NCBI RefSeq assembly: GCF_024684275.1
Contig: NZ_JAIKXF010000099.1
Coordinates: 1 to 35,315, forward strand
DNA: 35,315 nt
Direction of reading: 5' to 3'
Source: Ruminococcus sp.
GTDB lineage: Bacteria; Bacillota_A; Clostridia; Oscillospirales; Ruminococcaceae
The position numbers and the translations under genes are program-made. The notes under the pieces are model-generated. The model was not told the DNA's origin and did not search any database. It saw only the letters and a list, made by a program, of their open reading frames with translations. This document shows, piece by piece, positions 1 through 9,321 of this stretch. Every line of letters starts with the position of its first letter. Position 1 is the stretch's first letter.

Positions 1-79
1 TATATCTGATTGGCTTCGCCGCACATTTTCGGCTTTTTGTCAATACCTTTTTGCAAAAATTTACATTATATTCATAAAA

Positions 80-118
80 ATAGTCACAGGATCTTTGTTC
101 ACCCTGTGACTATTTTGT
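80..118 (+). terminator. Intrinsic terminator of an off-window upstream gene
   Basis: An 11-bp inverted repeat (ATAGTCACAGG at 80-90 with CCTGTGACTAT at 103-113) is followed by a short T-rich run. It would end a transcript entering from the left. Apart from this and the promoter at 206-234, I see nothing coding in 1-279. Confidence 0.7.
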
Positions 119-205
119 TTTTCCTTAGCTTAATGACATTAGGCTTTGCCGGGGGATGCTTATTTAGTACAGCAATAAATAGCATAATATTGTACATTAA
201 TGCCA

Positions 206-234
206 TTGACTATTCTGATATCATATGTTATAAT
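206..234 (+). promoter_or_regulatory. Promoter for the UDPGP-family gene
   Basis: TTGACT at 206-211 and a consensus TATAAT at 229-234 are separated by exactly 17 nt. Transcription would start near 241, about 40 nt before the ATG at 280. A strong AAGGAGGAG ribosome-binding site precedes that ATG. Confidence 0.75.
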
Positions 235-279
235 AAATAAAATTATATTGCGTAAAATGCCATTTTCAAGGAGGAGTTT

Positions 280-1512
280 ATGATTAATCGATATGACGCG
301 CTCCGTATCCTCTCACAGTACGGACAGGAACACATTTTAAAGCACTATGATGAACTTGACGAAGCAGGCAAACAGGAGCTTCTTAGTCAGATCGAGATTA
401 TTGATTTTTCTGTTCTCGACAATCTTAATGCTGAAAAAAACAGTAATTCAGTTCGCGGAAAATTTGAGCCGCTTGGCGCCGTAACGATAGATGATATTGC
501 CCAAAACAGCGATGAATACATAAAAATCGGAATTGAAGCTATTAAGGCAGGCAAAGCAGCAGCTGTACTTTTAGCAGGCGGACAGGGTACAAGACTTGGT
601 TTCGATAAGCCAAAAGGAATGTTTAACATAGGCGTAAACAAAGAACTCTATATTTTCCAGTGCCTTATCAATAATCTAATGGATATTGTAAAGCTTGCAG
701 ATTCATGGATACCGCTGTATATCATGACCAGTGAGAAAAATCATAAGGATACAACAGAGTTTTTCAAAGAAAAGAATTATTTCGGATATGATCCTCAGTA
801 TATCCGTTTCTTTATTCAGGATATGGCTCCTTCCGTTGATTTTGACGGTAAGGTGCTTATGGAAAGCAAGTCAAAGATATCCATATCTCCCAACGGCAAC
901 GGCGGCTGGTTCTCATCATTGGTAAGAGCAGGACTTCTTGATGAAATAAAGGCTAAAGGCGTAGAATGGCTCAATGTTTTTGCTGTTGACAATGTTCTTC
1001 AGCGTATTGCCGATCCCGGATTTATCGGAGCAGTTATAAAATCAGGTCTACAATCAGGCGGCAAGGTCGTCAGCAAGGCTTCCCCGGACGAAAAAGTCGG
1101 AGTTCTCTGCCTTGAAGACGGTATGCCCTCTATCGTTGAGTATTATGAGATGACAGAGGAAATGCGCACTCTTCTCAACAAGAACGGAGAGCTGGCATAT
1201 AAATACGGAGTTATCCTCAATTATCTTTTCAATATTGAAAAACTCGAAGAGATATGCGATAAAAAGCTGCCTGTACATATAGTTGACAAAAAAATACCTT
1301 ATATGAACAATAACGGCACATATATTGTCCCGACCGAACCAAATGGTCATAAATTCGAGACTCTTGTTCTTGATATGGTTCATATGCAGGATAGCTGTCT
1401 TGCATATGAGGTAGTCCGTGAAAAAGAATTTGCTCCTGTAAAAAATGCTACAGGTGTTGATTCTGTTGATTCTGCAAGAGAGCTTCTTAAAGAAAACGGC
1501 ATAACTATATAA
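280..1512 (+). CDS. UDP-sugar pyrophosphorylase (UDPGP / UAP1-like family)
   Basis: This 410-aa protein belongs to the eukaryotic-type UDPGP nucleotidyltransferases, which make UDP-glucose or UDP-N-acetylhexosamine from UTP and the sugar 1-phosphate. The nucleotide-binding loop LLAGGQGTRLG is at residues 97-107 and is followed by KPKGMFNIG. The later NVFAVDNVLQRIADPGF segment is the family's metal/sugar-binding region, and NGHKFETLVLD matches the conserved KFE element near the C-terminus. This differs from the ordinary bacterial GalU or GlmU folds. It is a monocistronic cytosolic enzyme with its own promoter and a very good SD (AAGGAGGAG). Substrate, glucose or GlcNAc, cannot be decided from motifs; the UAP1-like motif layout slightly favours an N-acetylhexosamine. 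Confidence 0.85.
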   Translation: MINRYDALRILSQYGQEHILKHYDELDEAGKQELLSQIEIIDFSVLDNLNAEKNSNSVRGKFEPLGAVTIDDIAQNSDEYIKIGIEAIKAGKAAAVLLAGGQGTRLGFDKPKGMFNIGVNKELYIFQCLINNLMDIVKLADSWIPLYIMTSEKNHKDTTEFFKEKNYFGYDPQYIRFFIQDMAPSVDFDGKVLMESKSKISISPNGNGGWFSSLVRAGLLDEIKAKGVEWLNVFAVDNVLQRIADPGFIGAVIKSGLQSGGKVVSKASPDEKVGVLCLEDGMPSIVEYYEMTEEMRTLLNKNGELAYKYGVILNYLFNIEKLEEICDKKLPVHIVDKKIPYMNNNGTYIVPTEPNGHKFETLVLDMVHMQDSCLAYEVVREKEFAPVKNATGVDSVDSARELLKENGITI

Positions 1513-1520
1513 AAGCAAAT

Positions 1521-1552
1521 AACGACACTTTTGATTATTCAAAAGTGTCGTT
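1521..1552 (+). terminator. Hairpin after the UDPGP gene, probable terminator
   Basis: A perfect 12-bp stem (AACGACACTTTT at 1521-1532 with its complement at 1541-1552) surrounds an 8-nt loop. No U-run follows, so termination may be weak and part of the transcript could continue into the ABC genes. Confidence 0.55.
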
Positions 1553-1588
1553 GCCTATGTATAGAAAAAGTGGGTGTAATAATTACAA

Positions 1589-3316
1589 ATGAAAAATCTT
1601 TTGAAATATCTGAATAATTATAAGAAAGAGCTTATATTCGGACCTTTTTTCAAGCTATTGGAAGCTATCTTCGAGCTTATAGTACCTGTTGTAATGGCAA
1701 GGATAATCGACAACGGGATAGGCAGAAACGACAGCTCGTATATTTTCAGAATGAGCGGACTTATTGTTCTGCTTGGTGTTTGTGGTCTTTGTTTTGCTTT
1801 GACCTGCCAGTACCTTGCGGCAAAATGCGCCTATGGCTTTGGAACAGAGCTTCGATCGGCGTTATATAAGCATATCAACAAGCTTTCATACAGCAATATT
1901 GATAAAATAGGAACTTCTTCGCTGGTGAACAGACTTACAAATGACTCAACAACTGTTCAGAACGGAGTTAATATGTTTATCCGTCTTGCGGTAAGAGCAC
2001 CTTTTCTTGTTATAGGAGCTGCTGTAATGGCTGTGACCATAGATGTAAAGCTTTCGCTTATTTTCTTTGTAGTTGCGCCGCTTATTTCAATAATTATATT
2101 CATTATAATGAAAAAGACCGTTCCAATGTACAAAAAAACACAGAAATGTCTCGACAGAGCCTCAACCCTGACACGTGAGGGGCTGGAAGGCACAAGAGTA
2201 ATACGCGCTTTTTCGCGTCAGCAGGAAGAAATAGATGAGTTCAGGGACGCTGTAGACGAAATATCAGCTTGTTCAATTGCCGTAGGTAAAATATCAGCTA
2301 TACTCAATCCGGCAGCATTTATGATCATGAATCTCGGTATTGTTGCCGTAATATGGTTTGGCGGCAAACGAATAAATATCGGCGGACTTACACAGGGAGA
2401 GCTGACAGCATTCATCAACTATATGACGCAGATACTTCTCGCGCTTGTTGTCCTTGCAAACCTTATCGTTATATTCGCAAAAGCTCTTGCTTCTGCTAAC
2501 AGAATAAGCGAGGTATTTGCACTATCGACTGAAAAAAGCGGTAATATATCAGATTTTAATAAAAAAACCGAAAGATTTATAGAATTCAGTGATGTTTCAT
2601 TCTCTTACGAAGGGGCAGGCGATTATTCTGTGAAGAATATAAGCTTTTCGCTGAATAAAGGACAAATGCTTGGAATAATCGGTGGTACAGGCTGCGGAAA
2701 ATCCACACTCGCCAACCTTATACCATGCTTTTATCGTGCAACAAAAGGTGAAGTAAGCATTTCGGGAGTAAACGTCAACGACTTCGATGCAGATTCACTT
2801 AGAAGCAGGATAGGCACTGTTCCGCAGAAAGCGGTGCTTTTCTCCGGGACCATACGTGAAAATATGCGTTGGAGAAAAGCTGATGCTACCGATAATGAAA
2901 TAATCTCAGCACTAAAAATCGCTCAGGCATGGGAATTTGTTAAACAAACTAAAAGCGGACTGGATACCTTGATTTCTCAGGGAGGAAAGAATTTTTCAGG
3001 CGGCCAGAAGCAAAGGATAGCTATTGCCCGTGCGCTTATTGGTTCTCCTGATATCCTTATCCTTGATGATTCTACAAGTGCTTTGGATTACAGAACAGAC
3101 CTTGCTCTGAGAAGGGCTATAAAAAGCGATATGCCGAATACTACCGTTGTAATGATATCTCAGCGAACCACGTCTCTCAAGGACGCAGATAAAATAATCG
3201 TTATGGACGATGGCAATGCTGTCGGGGTCGGTACTCATGATGAGCTTGTCGAAAGCTGTGATGTTTACCGCGAGATTTACTGTTCTCAGATGACACAGAA
3301 GGAGGGGAGAGAATAA
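1589..3316 (+). CDS. ABC exporter half-transporter, degenerate ATPase subunit
   Basis: A 575-aa type-I (ABCB-like) exporter: an N-terminal six-helix membrane domain (about residues 15-300) followed by an ATPase domain. Walker A GGTGCGKS is at 365-372 and the signature FSGGQ at 469-473 is intact. The Walker B catalytic glutamate is replaced by Asp (LDDSTSALD, D494), and the switch-loop histidine is Gln (ISQR, Q525). These are the hallmarks of the non-hydrolysing half of heterodimeric exporters such as TM287/288 or BmrCD. Its stop codon overlaps the next gene's ATG by one base, so the two halves are translated together. SD is weak (GTGGGTG). Substrate unknown: drugs, lipids or peptides are all possible. 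Confidence 0.9.
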   Translation: MKNLLKYLNNYKKELIFGPFFKLLEAIFELIVPVVMARIIDNGIGRNDSSYIFRMSGLIVLLGVCGLCFALTCQYLAAKCAYGFGTELRSALYKHINKLSYSNIDKIGTSSLVNRLTNDSTTVQNGVNMFIRLAVRAPFLVIGAAVMAVTIDVKLSLIFFVVAPLISIIIFIIMKKTVPMYKKTQKCLDRASTLTREGLEGTRVIRAFSRQQEEIDEFRDAVDEISACSIAVGKISAILNPAAFMIMNLGIVAVIWFGGKRINIGGLTQGELTAFINYMTQILLALVVLANLIVIFAKALASANRISEVFALSTEKSGNISDFNKKTERFIEFSDVSFSYEGAGDYSVKNISFSLNKGQMLGIIGGTGCGKSTLANLIPCFYRATKGEVSISGVNVNDFDADSLRSRIGTVPQKAVLFSGTIRENMRWRKADATDNEIISALKIAQAWEFVKQTKSGLDTLISQGGKNFSGGQKQRIAIARALIGSPDILILDDSTSALDYRTDLALRRAIKSDMPNTTVVMISQRTTSLKDADKIIVMDDGNAVGVGTHDELVESCDVYREIYCSQMTQKEGRE

Positions 3317-5055
3317 TGAAAAAAACACTAAAGAGAGTTTTCTCATATGCTCGTCCCTATATGAAGTTCTTTATTCTGACGGTGCTTTTTGCCGGCTTAG
3401 GAGTAGCACTTTCACTGTCTGTTCCTGTTTTTATCGGTGAAGCAGTAGACTGTTGTCTTGGTAAAGGCAATGTAGACTTCAATAAACTTCTTAAAATAAT
3501 TATAACTCTTTCGGCTATAGTAGTTTCAAGCACCATTTTTCAGTGGCTCATGAGCTTGTGCACAAATAAACTTGCTTTTCTTACAATCCGCGATCTGAGG
3601 TCGGATATTTTCAACAAGCTCGAAAGAGTTCCGCTAAAGTATATCGACGGACATACAAAAGGCGAGCTTACAAGCCGTGTTATAAACGATATTGAGATAA
3701 TTTCGGACGGATTACTACAGGGATTTACTCAGTTTTTCAGTGGTATCGTTACAATTATCGGCACTCTCATTTTTATGATGACCATAAATGTCAAGATCGC
3801 AATTGTTGTTGTAATCCTTACACCGCTTTCTTTTGTTGCAGCATCACGAATTACCAAAGCTTCTCATGATTCCTACGTGAAACAGTCAAAACTTCGCGGT
3901 GATATGGTTGGACTTGCCGAGGAAATGGCAGGAAATCAAAAAATAGTAAAGGCATTTGTTTATGACGAAAGAGCAGAAAAAAGATTCGACAAAATAAATA
4001 ACGATTACGGAAAAATCGGAACTAAGGCTACATTTTTCAGCTCAATGACAAATCCGACTACACGTTTCGTAAATGGACTTATTTATGCATCAGTAGGTAT
4101 GCTTGGAGCTCTTGGCGTTATTGGTTATTCCTCAATAATCGGCTATATGTCGGTTGGAAAGCTTTCAAGCTTCCTTGCCTATGCCAATCAGTACACAAAG
4201 CCTTTTAATGAAATATCAGGTGTTATCGCAGAGCTTCAGAATGCTATTGCCTCTGCACAACGTGTATTTGATGTTCTCGATGAAGAAGAGGTTTCTGATG
4301 ATTACGGTAAGGAAAAGCTTACCTCTTGCGACGGAAGTCTTGAATTCGACGAAGTATTCTTCTCATATACTCCGGAGCGAAAGCTTATTGAAAATTTCAG
4401 CCTTGATGTAAAAAGCGGACAGCGTATAGCAATAGTCGGTCCTACAGGCTGCGGAAAATCTACCATAATCAACCTTCTGCTCCGTTTCTATGATATCAAC
4501 AGCGGAATAATCAAAATATCAGGCAAAAACATCAATGATATAACTCGTGACAGTCTGAGAAGCTGCTTCGGAATGGTTTTGCAGGAAACATGGATATTTA
4601 CAGGAACTGTAGCCGAAAACATTGCTTATGGAGCTCCGGATGCTACACGCGAGCAGATATACGAAGCTGCAAAGGCGGTTTACGCTCACGGATTTATAAA
4701 AAGGCTTCCAAACGGCTACGATACAGTTATCAGCGAAGACAGTGGTCTCTCCCAAGGACAAAAACAGCTTATATGTATTGCAAGGATAATGCTAATGAAT
4801 CCGCCAATGCTTATTCTCGATGAGGCGACAAGTTCGATAGACCTGCGTACAGAACAGCGTATCCAGAAAGCTTTTCTGAAGCTTATGGAGGGCAGAACAA
4901 GCTTTGTCATTGCTCATAGACTCTCAACAATAAAAAGCTCAGATGTTATTCTTGTAATGAAGCAAGGTAATATCATCGAGCAGGGTGATCACAGTACGCT
5001 AATGAAAAAAGGCGGATTTTACGCAGAACTGTATAATAGCCAGTTTGCTTCATAA
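3316..5055 (+). CDS. ABC exporter half-transporter, catalytic subunit
   Basis: A 579-aa partner of the preceding gene: membrane domain (about 15-310) then ATPase. Walker A GPTGCGKS is at 375-382; Walker B LDEATSSID carries the catalytic glutamate E503, and the switch histidine H534 (IAHR) is present. Its signature loop is LSQGQ (478-482) instead of LSGGQ. In a heterodimer this loop closes over the degenerate Walker sites of the partner, so the deviations in the two proteins fall on the same ATP site. The pair therefore very likely works as one asymmetric exporter in the cytoplasmic membrane. The start overlaps the upstream stop (TAATG). SD AGGAGGGGAG is inside the upstream gene. Confidence 0.9.
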   Translation: MKKTLKRVFSYARPYMKFFILTVLFAGLGVALSLSVPVFIGEAVDCCLGKGNVDFNKLLKIIITLSAIVVSSTIFQWLMSLCTNKLAFLTIRDLRSDIFNKLERVPLKYIDGHTKGELTSRVINDIEIISDGLLQGFTQFFSGIVTIIGTLIFMMTINVKIAIVVVILTPLSFVAASRITKASHDSYVKQSKLRGDMVGLAEEMAGNQKIVKAFVYDERAEKRFDKINNDYGKIGTKATFFSSMTNPTTRFVNGLIYASVGMLGALGVIGYSSIIGYMSVGKLSSFLAYANQYTKPFNEISGVIAELQNAIASAQRVFDVLDEEEVSDDYGKEKLTSCDGSLEFDEVFFSYTPERKLIENFSLDVKSGQRIAIVGPTGCGKSTIINLLLRFYDINSGIIKISGKNINDITRDSLRSCFGMVLQETWIFTGTVAENIAYGAPDATREQIYEAAKAVYAHGFIKRLPNGYDTVISEDSGLSQGQKQLICIARIMLMNPPMLILDEATSSIDLRTEQRIQKAFLKLMEGRTSFVIAHRLSTIKSSDVILVMKQGNIIEQGDHSTLMKKGGFYAELYNSQFAS

Positions 5056-5060
5056 AAGTA

Positions 5061-5092
5061 AAAAAGAGTTTATTATGAAGCTCTTTTTGTTT
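5061..5092 (+). terminator. Intrinsic terminator after the ABC exporter
   Basis: AAAAAGAG (5061-5068) pairs with CTCTTTTT (5081-5088), followed by a T-rich tract. It separates the exporter from the aconitase operon. Confidence 0.7.
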
Positions 5093-5116
5093 CTTATAAA
5101 AAACTTTGTTTAATTC

Positions 5117-5145
5117 TTGACAAACTGCTCGAAATGTTGTAAAAT
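5117..5145 (+). promoter_or_regulatory. Promoter of the acn-icd-rex operon
   Basis: Consensus TTGACA at 5117-5122, 17 nt, then TAAAAT at 5140-5145. The start point would be near 5152, about 34 nt before the acn ATG. No other promoter is evident up to rex, so acn, the small ORF, icd and rex are probably co-transcribed. Confidence 0.7.
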
Positions 5146-5185
5146 AAATATGTATTTTTTTATGTATTGAAAGGAATGATCTTCA

Positions 5186-7123
5186 ATGGGTTTAACTTTA
5201 ACTGAAAAGATCCTCAAAGCACACTTGGTAGACGGCGAATACGTAAAGGGACAAGAGATCGGTATCCGTATCGATCAGACTCTTACTCAGGACGCCACAG
5301 GCACAATGGCTTACCTCGAATTTGAAGCTATCGGCGTTCCTCGCGTAAAGACTGAGCGTTCCGTTGCTTACATAGATCACAATACTCTCCAGAACGGTTT
5401 TGAGAACGCCGATGATCACAGATTCATCGGAAGCGTTGCAAAAAAGCATGGTATATACTTCTCACGTCCCGGCAATGGTATCTGTCATCAGGTACACCTT
5501 GAGCGTTTTGGTATCCCGGGAAAAACTCTTATAGGTTCTGACAGCCATACACCTACAGGCGGTGGTATCGGTATGATCGCTATCGGTGCAGGCGGACTTG
5601 ATGTTGCTGTTGCTATGGGCGGCGGTGCATACTACATAACTTGTCCGAAGGTCGTTAAAGTTGAACTTACAGGAAAGCTGCAGCCGTGGGTAGCTGCAAA
5701 GGACGTTATCCTCGAAGTCCTCAGAAGAATGTCCGTTAAAGGCGGTGTAGGCAAGGTCATTGAGTACTGCGGTGAGGGCGTAAAGACTCTCTCAGTTCCC
5801 GAAAGAGCTACTATAACTAATATGGGTGCCGAGCTTGGTGCTACAACGTCTATCTTCCCATCTGACGAGATCACGAAGCAGTTCCTCAAGGCTCAGAAGC
5901 GTGAAGAGGTATGGACTCCTCTTGCTGCTGATGCTGATGCTGTATATGACGAGGAGCTAAAAATCAACCTCAGCGAACTGGTTCCTCTTGCAGCCTGTCC
6001 TCATTCTCCTGACAACGTTAAGAGTGTTGAAGAGATAGGCAGACTCAAGATAGATCAGGTGTGCATCGGTTCATGTACAAACTCTTCACTGCTTGATATG
6101 CTCAAGGTAGCGCATATACTTAAAGGCAAAACTGTAAATCCTGACGTATCGCTTGCTATCGCACCCGGTTCAAAGCAGGTTCTCAATATGCTTGCTCAGA
6201 ACGGAGCGCTCTCTATACTTATCGACGCCGGCGCAAGAATACTTGAAAGTGCCTGCGGTCCTTGTATCGGTATGGGACAGTCTCCTAACTCAAAGGGTAT
6301 CTCTTTAAGAACCTTCAACAGAAACTTTGAGGGGCGTTCAGGAACAAAGGACGGTCAGATATACCTCGTTTCTCCTGAAATGGCAGCAGTTTCCGCACTC
6401 ACAGGTTATCTCACTGATCCGAGAGAGCTTGGCGATATGCCTGAATTCAAGCTCCCCGAAGAATTCGTTATCAACGACAATATGATCGTTCCACCGGCTT
6501 CAGTTGAGGAAATGGACAGCATTGAAATACTTCGCGGACCTAATATCAAGCCATATCCTGAGACTGCTCCGCTTCTTGAGACCATTGATGCGCCTGTATC
6601 ACTCAAGGTGGGCGACAATATCACTACTGACCACATCATGCCTGCCGGAGCTAAGATACTTCCGCTTCGTTCAAATATCCCGAAAATATCACAGCACTGC
6701 TTTGCTGTATGTGATGAAAGCTTCCCTGAGAGAGCTAAATCTCTCGGCAAGAGCATAATCGTGGGCGGCTCCAACTACGGACAGGGCTCATCAAGAGAGC
6801 ACGCTGCTCTTGCACCTCTTTATCTTGGTGTAAAGGCTGTTCTCGTTAAGTCATTTGCTCGTATCCATCGCGCAAACCTTATAAACGCCGGCATTCTGCC
6901 GCTTACATTTGTAAACGAAGCTGACTACGATTCTATCGCACAGGGCGACGAACTCGTACTCGCAGATGTCAGAAAGGCTGTTGAGGAAGGAAAGAGCCAA
7001 CTTACAGTTGTAAACAAGACTAATGGCAAGGAGATACCTGTACTTTGTGAGCTTTCAGGACGTACAAAGGATATCATGCTTGCAGGAGGACTTCTTGACT
7101 TTACAAGAGAGTCTATGAAGTGA
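5186..7123 (+). CDS. acn: Aconitate hydratase
   Basis: A 645-aa aconitase interconverting citrate and isocitrate through a [4Fe-4S] cluster. Cluster ligands are C297 in the IGSCTNSS motif and C357/C360 in ACGPCIGMG. The substrate-binding SDSHTPTGGG is at 118-127. The C-terminal swivel domain, carrying SNYGQGSSREHAA around residue 530, is on the same chain. The length matches the short bacterial aconitases rather than the ~890-aa AcnA. It starts at the ATG after AAAGGA. Together with the downstream icd it gives citrate to 2-oxoglutarate, the oxidative arm anaerobes use for glutamate synthesis. No citrate synthase lies in the window. Confidence 0.95.
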   Translation: MGLTLTEKILKAHLVDGEYVKGQEIGIRIDQTLTQDATGTMAYLEFEAIGVPRVKTERSVAYIDHNTLQNGFENADDHRFIGSVAKKHGIYFSRPGNGICHQVHLERFGIPGKTLIGSDSHTPTGGGIGMIAIGAGGLDVAVAMGGGAYYITCPKVVKVELTGKLQPWVAAKDVILEVLRRMSVKGGVGKVIEYCGEGVKTLSVPERATITNMGAELGATTSIFPSDEITKQFLKAQKREEVWTPLAADADAVYDEELKINLSELVPLAACPHSPDNVKSVEEIGRLKIDQVCIGSCTNSSLLDMLKVAHILKGKTVNPDVSLAIAPGSKQVLNMLAQNGALSILIDAGARILESACGPCIGMGQSPNSKGISLRTFNRNFEGRSGTKDGQIYLVSPEMAAVSALTGYLTDPRELGDMPEFKLPEEFVINDNMIVPPASVEEMDSIEILRGPNIKPYPETAPLLETIDAPVSLKVGDNITTDHIMPAGAKILPLRSNIPKISQHCFAVCDESFPERAKSLGKSIIVGGSNYGQGSSREHAALAPLYLGVKAVLVKSFARIHRANLINAGILPLTFVNEADYDSIAQGDELVLADVRKAVEEGKSQLTVVNKTNGKEIPVLCELSGRTKDIMLAGGLLDFTRESMK

Positions 7124-7144
7124 TACCTTCAGGGAGACTGATAA

Positions 7145-7378
7145 ATGTTTTGGCAGAATATTTTGAGCAACAGTATGATCGCTATGACGAGAATCATCAG
7201 ACTGCCAAGAACTAAAAAAGACTGGATAGTTCTTTTTATCGGAGTAGTTATTCTCGGCGTTTTTGAATGGTTTTTCAAAAAAATCTTTCCTGATATGGAT
7301 GATAAAAGAAAACGTATAGTAGAAACAATAGCAGTATTCGTTATTATTATCATACTGGAATTGATTATTTCTGACTGA
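7145..7378 (+). CDS. Small two-helix membrane protein between acn and icd
   Basis: I do not recognise this 77-aa protein. It has an amphipathic, positively charged N-terminus, a hydrophobic segment (about 28-42), a charged stretch (KKIFPDMDDKRKR) and a second hydrophobic segment (about 60-75). It should therefore be a double-spanning membrane protein with a short, mostly charged connecting loop. A reasonable SD (AGGGAG) stands 7 nt before the ATG, and the gene sits 21 nt after acn and 26 nt before icd, clearly in the same operon. Membrane proteins are not normally part of an acn-icd unit. It might anchor or regulate these enzymes, or be unrelated. Codon use looks like that of its neighbours. 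Confidence 0.7.
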   Translation: MFWQNILSNSMIAMTRIIRLPRTKKDWIVLFIGVVILGVFEWFFKKIFPDMDDKRKRIVETIAVFVIIIILELIISD

Positions 7379-7404
7379 TTATAAGTTTAAGGAGGTTTTA
7401 ACCT

Positions 7405-8616
7405 ATGTCAAAAATCACTATGAAAACACCGCTTGTCGAAATGGACGGCGACGAGATGACAAGAATTCTCTGGCAGTGGATCAAGGAGACTCTCCTCGAA
7501 CCATATGTAGAGCTGAATACAGAATACTACGACCTTGGTCTGAAACACAGAGAAGAAACAAAGGATCAGGTAACAATTGACTCCGCTGAGGCTACAAAGA
7601 AGTACGGCGTTGCAGTAAAGTGTGCAACCATCACACCTAACGCCGCAAGAATGCCTGAATACAACCTTACTCAGATGTGGAAATCACCTAACGGAACTAT
7701 CCGTGCGGCTCTTGATGGCACTGTTTTCCGCACCCCTATCATTGTTAAGGGAATCGAGCCATATATCCCTACATGGACAAAGCCTATCACAATAGCTCGT
7801 CACGCATACGGCGATGTATATAAGAATACAGAAATGCGCGTAAACAAGGGCAGTAAGGCTGAGCTCGTTGTAACTGATGAAAACGGTAACGAGACACGTG
7901 AGCTTATACACGAATTCACAAAGTGCGACGGTATAATTCAAGGACTTCACAACCTTGACGCTTCTATCGCAGGTTTCGCAAGAGCTTGCCTGAATTATGG
8001 TCTCGACCTTAAACAGGATGTCTGGTTCGCTTCAAAGGATACTATCTCAAAGAAATATGATCACCGCTTCAAGGATATTTTCCAGGAGATATATGATAAC
8101 GAGTACAAAGATAAGTATGAAGCAGCAGGCATTGAGTATTTCTATACTCTCATTGATGACGCAGTAGCAAGAGTTATCCGTTCAAACGGCGGATATATCT
8201 GGGCTTGCAAGAACTACGACGGCGATGTAATGTCAGATATGGTTTCTACAGCATACGGAAGTCTGGCAATGATGACTTCAGTTCTCGTTTCTCCTGATGG
8301 GATCTACGAATATGAGGCTGCCCACGGAACTGTTCAGCGCCACTATTATAAGTATCTCAAAGGCGAAGAAACATCGACAAACTCTGTTGCTACTATCTTC
8401 GCATGGAGCGGCGCTCTCAGAAAGAGGGGAGAGCTTGATAATACTCCCGAGCTTTGCACATTTGCTGACAAGCTTGAAAAAGCAACTATCCAGACTATTG
8501 AGGACGGCGTAATGACAGGAGATCTTTATCTTATATCAAAGCTTGACAACAAGAAAAAGGTCGATTCCAAGACCTTCCTTGACGAAATAAAGATCAGACT
8601 TGATAAATTAATGTAA
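7405..8616 (+). CDS. icd: Isocitrate dehydrogenase, NADP-dependent, eukaryotic-like subfamily
   Basis: A 403-aa enzyme that oxidatively decarboxylates isocitrate to 2-oxoglutarate. The N-terminal [13 protein letters not shown], the later [13 protein letters not shown] and [19 protein letters not shown] (substrate phosphate and carboxylate loop), and the C-terminal [12 protein letters not shown] followed by [10 protein letters not shown] are the signatures of the homodimeric IDH1/IDH2-type subfamily. Members of that subfamily use NADP. The gene has a textbook AAGGAGG SD. Placement directly after acn and before the NADH sensor Rex links 2-oxoglutarate and NADPH supply to redox state, though the operon's actual regulation is not visible. 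Confidence 0.95.
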   Translation: MSKITMKTPLVEMDGDEMTRILWQWIKETLLEPYVELNTEYYDLGLKHREETKDQVTIDSAEATKKYGVAVKCATITPNAARMPEYNLTQMWKSPNGTIRAALDGTVFRTPIIVKGIEPYIPTWTKPITIARHAYGDVYKNTEMRVNKGSKAELVVTDENGNETRELIHEFTKCDGIIQGLHNLDASIAGFARACLNYGLDLKQDVWFASKDTISKKYDHRFKDIFQEIYDNEYKDKYEAAGIEYFYTLIDDAVARVIRSNGGYIWACKNYDGDVMSDMVSTAYGSLAMMTSVLVSPDGIYEYEAAHGTVQRHYYKYLKGEETSTNSVATIFAWSGALRKRGELDNTPELCTFADKLEKATIQTIEDGVMTGDLYLISKLDNKKKVDSKTFLDEIKIRLDKLM

Positions 8617-8637
8617 TAAGAGAGAAGGCATATAATA

Positions 8638-9285
8638 ATGTCAAAGGACTCAATATCAAACTCTGTAATCAGAAGACTTCCTCGTTATTACCGTTTTCTC
8701 GGTGAACTTGAACATAACGGCTATATAAGAATATCCTCAAGAGAGCTTTCCGAAAAAATGGGACTTACAGCTTCTCAGATCAGACAGGACTTCAATTGCT
8801 TCGGTGAATTCGGTCAGCAGGGCTACGGTTATAACGTCAGTGATCTCCGACTTGAAATAGGCAAGATACTCGGACTTGACAAACAGACACCTATGATACT
8901 TCTCGGTGCAGGTAATCTTGGCAAAGCTATAGCTTCGCATATCGATTTTCATAACAAAGGCTTTGATCTTATCGGGGCTTTTGACGTAAATCCTGATATT
9001 ATCGGTAAGGAGATAGGCGAACTCAAAGTCAGAAGCGTCGATGAGCTTAGTACATTCTGTGCTGAATACAAACCTGTTGCTGCTATTCTATGTGTTCCTA
9101 TGAACGCAGCCGAAAAGCTTGCAAATACCCTTATAGAGTGCGGAATAAAGGCGTTCTGGAATTTTACTCATTATGACCTGAAGGTCACTCACAAGGGCAT
9201 AGCTGTGGAAAATGTTCATCTTGGAGACAGTCTTACCACTCTTTCATATGGATTAAATAATCTTGAATCGGGCGAAAACAAATAA
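8638..9285 (+). CDS. rex: Redox-sensing transcriptional repressor Rex
   Basis: A 215-aa Rex. The N-terminal winged helix (about 1-75) opens with the typical SVIRRLPRYYRFL and includes the recognition region SREL...GLTASQIRQD. The C-terminal Rossmann domain has the dinucleotide loop GAGNLGKA at 90-97 and the acidic residue of GAFD that selects NAD. Rex represses fermentation and electron-transfer genes when NADH is low and releases DNA when NADH rises. It is the last gene of the acn operon and lies directly upstream of the fumarase/Hdr/fumarate-reductase operon, a plausible target (see the operator candidate at 9644-9661). Confidence 0.95.
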   Translation: MSKDSISNSVIRRLPRYYRFLGELEHNGYIRISSRELSEKMGLTASQIRQDFNCFGEFGQQGYGYNVSDLRLEIGKILGLDKQTPMILLGAGNLGKAIASHIDFHNKGFDLIGAFDVNPDIIGKEIGELKVRSVDELSTFCAEYKPVAAILCVPMNAAEKLANTLIECGIKAFWNFTHYDLKVTHKGIAVENVHLGDSLTTLSYGLNNLESGENK

Positions 9286-9290
9286 ATCTT

Positions 9291-9321
9291 AAAACGAAGC
9301 AGGTAACTGCTTCGTTTTTTT
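9291..9321 (+). terminator. Intrinsic terminator after rex
   Basis: A 12-bp stem AAAACGAAGCAG / CTGCTTCGTTTT with a GTAA tetraloop is followed by a run of Ts. This is a strong Rho-independent terminator separating the two central-metabolism operons. Confidence 0.9.

Noticed and set aside
10..240. 76-aa plus-strand open frame at the window start
   Set aside because: It runs through a clear terminator hairpin (80-118) and the promoter of the next gene, has no SD, and the peptide looks like random AT-rich translation.
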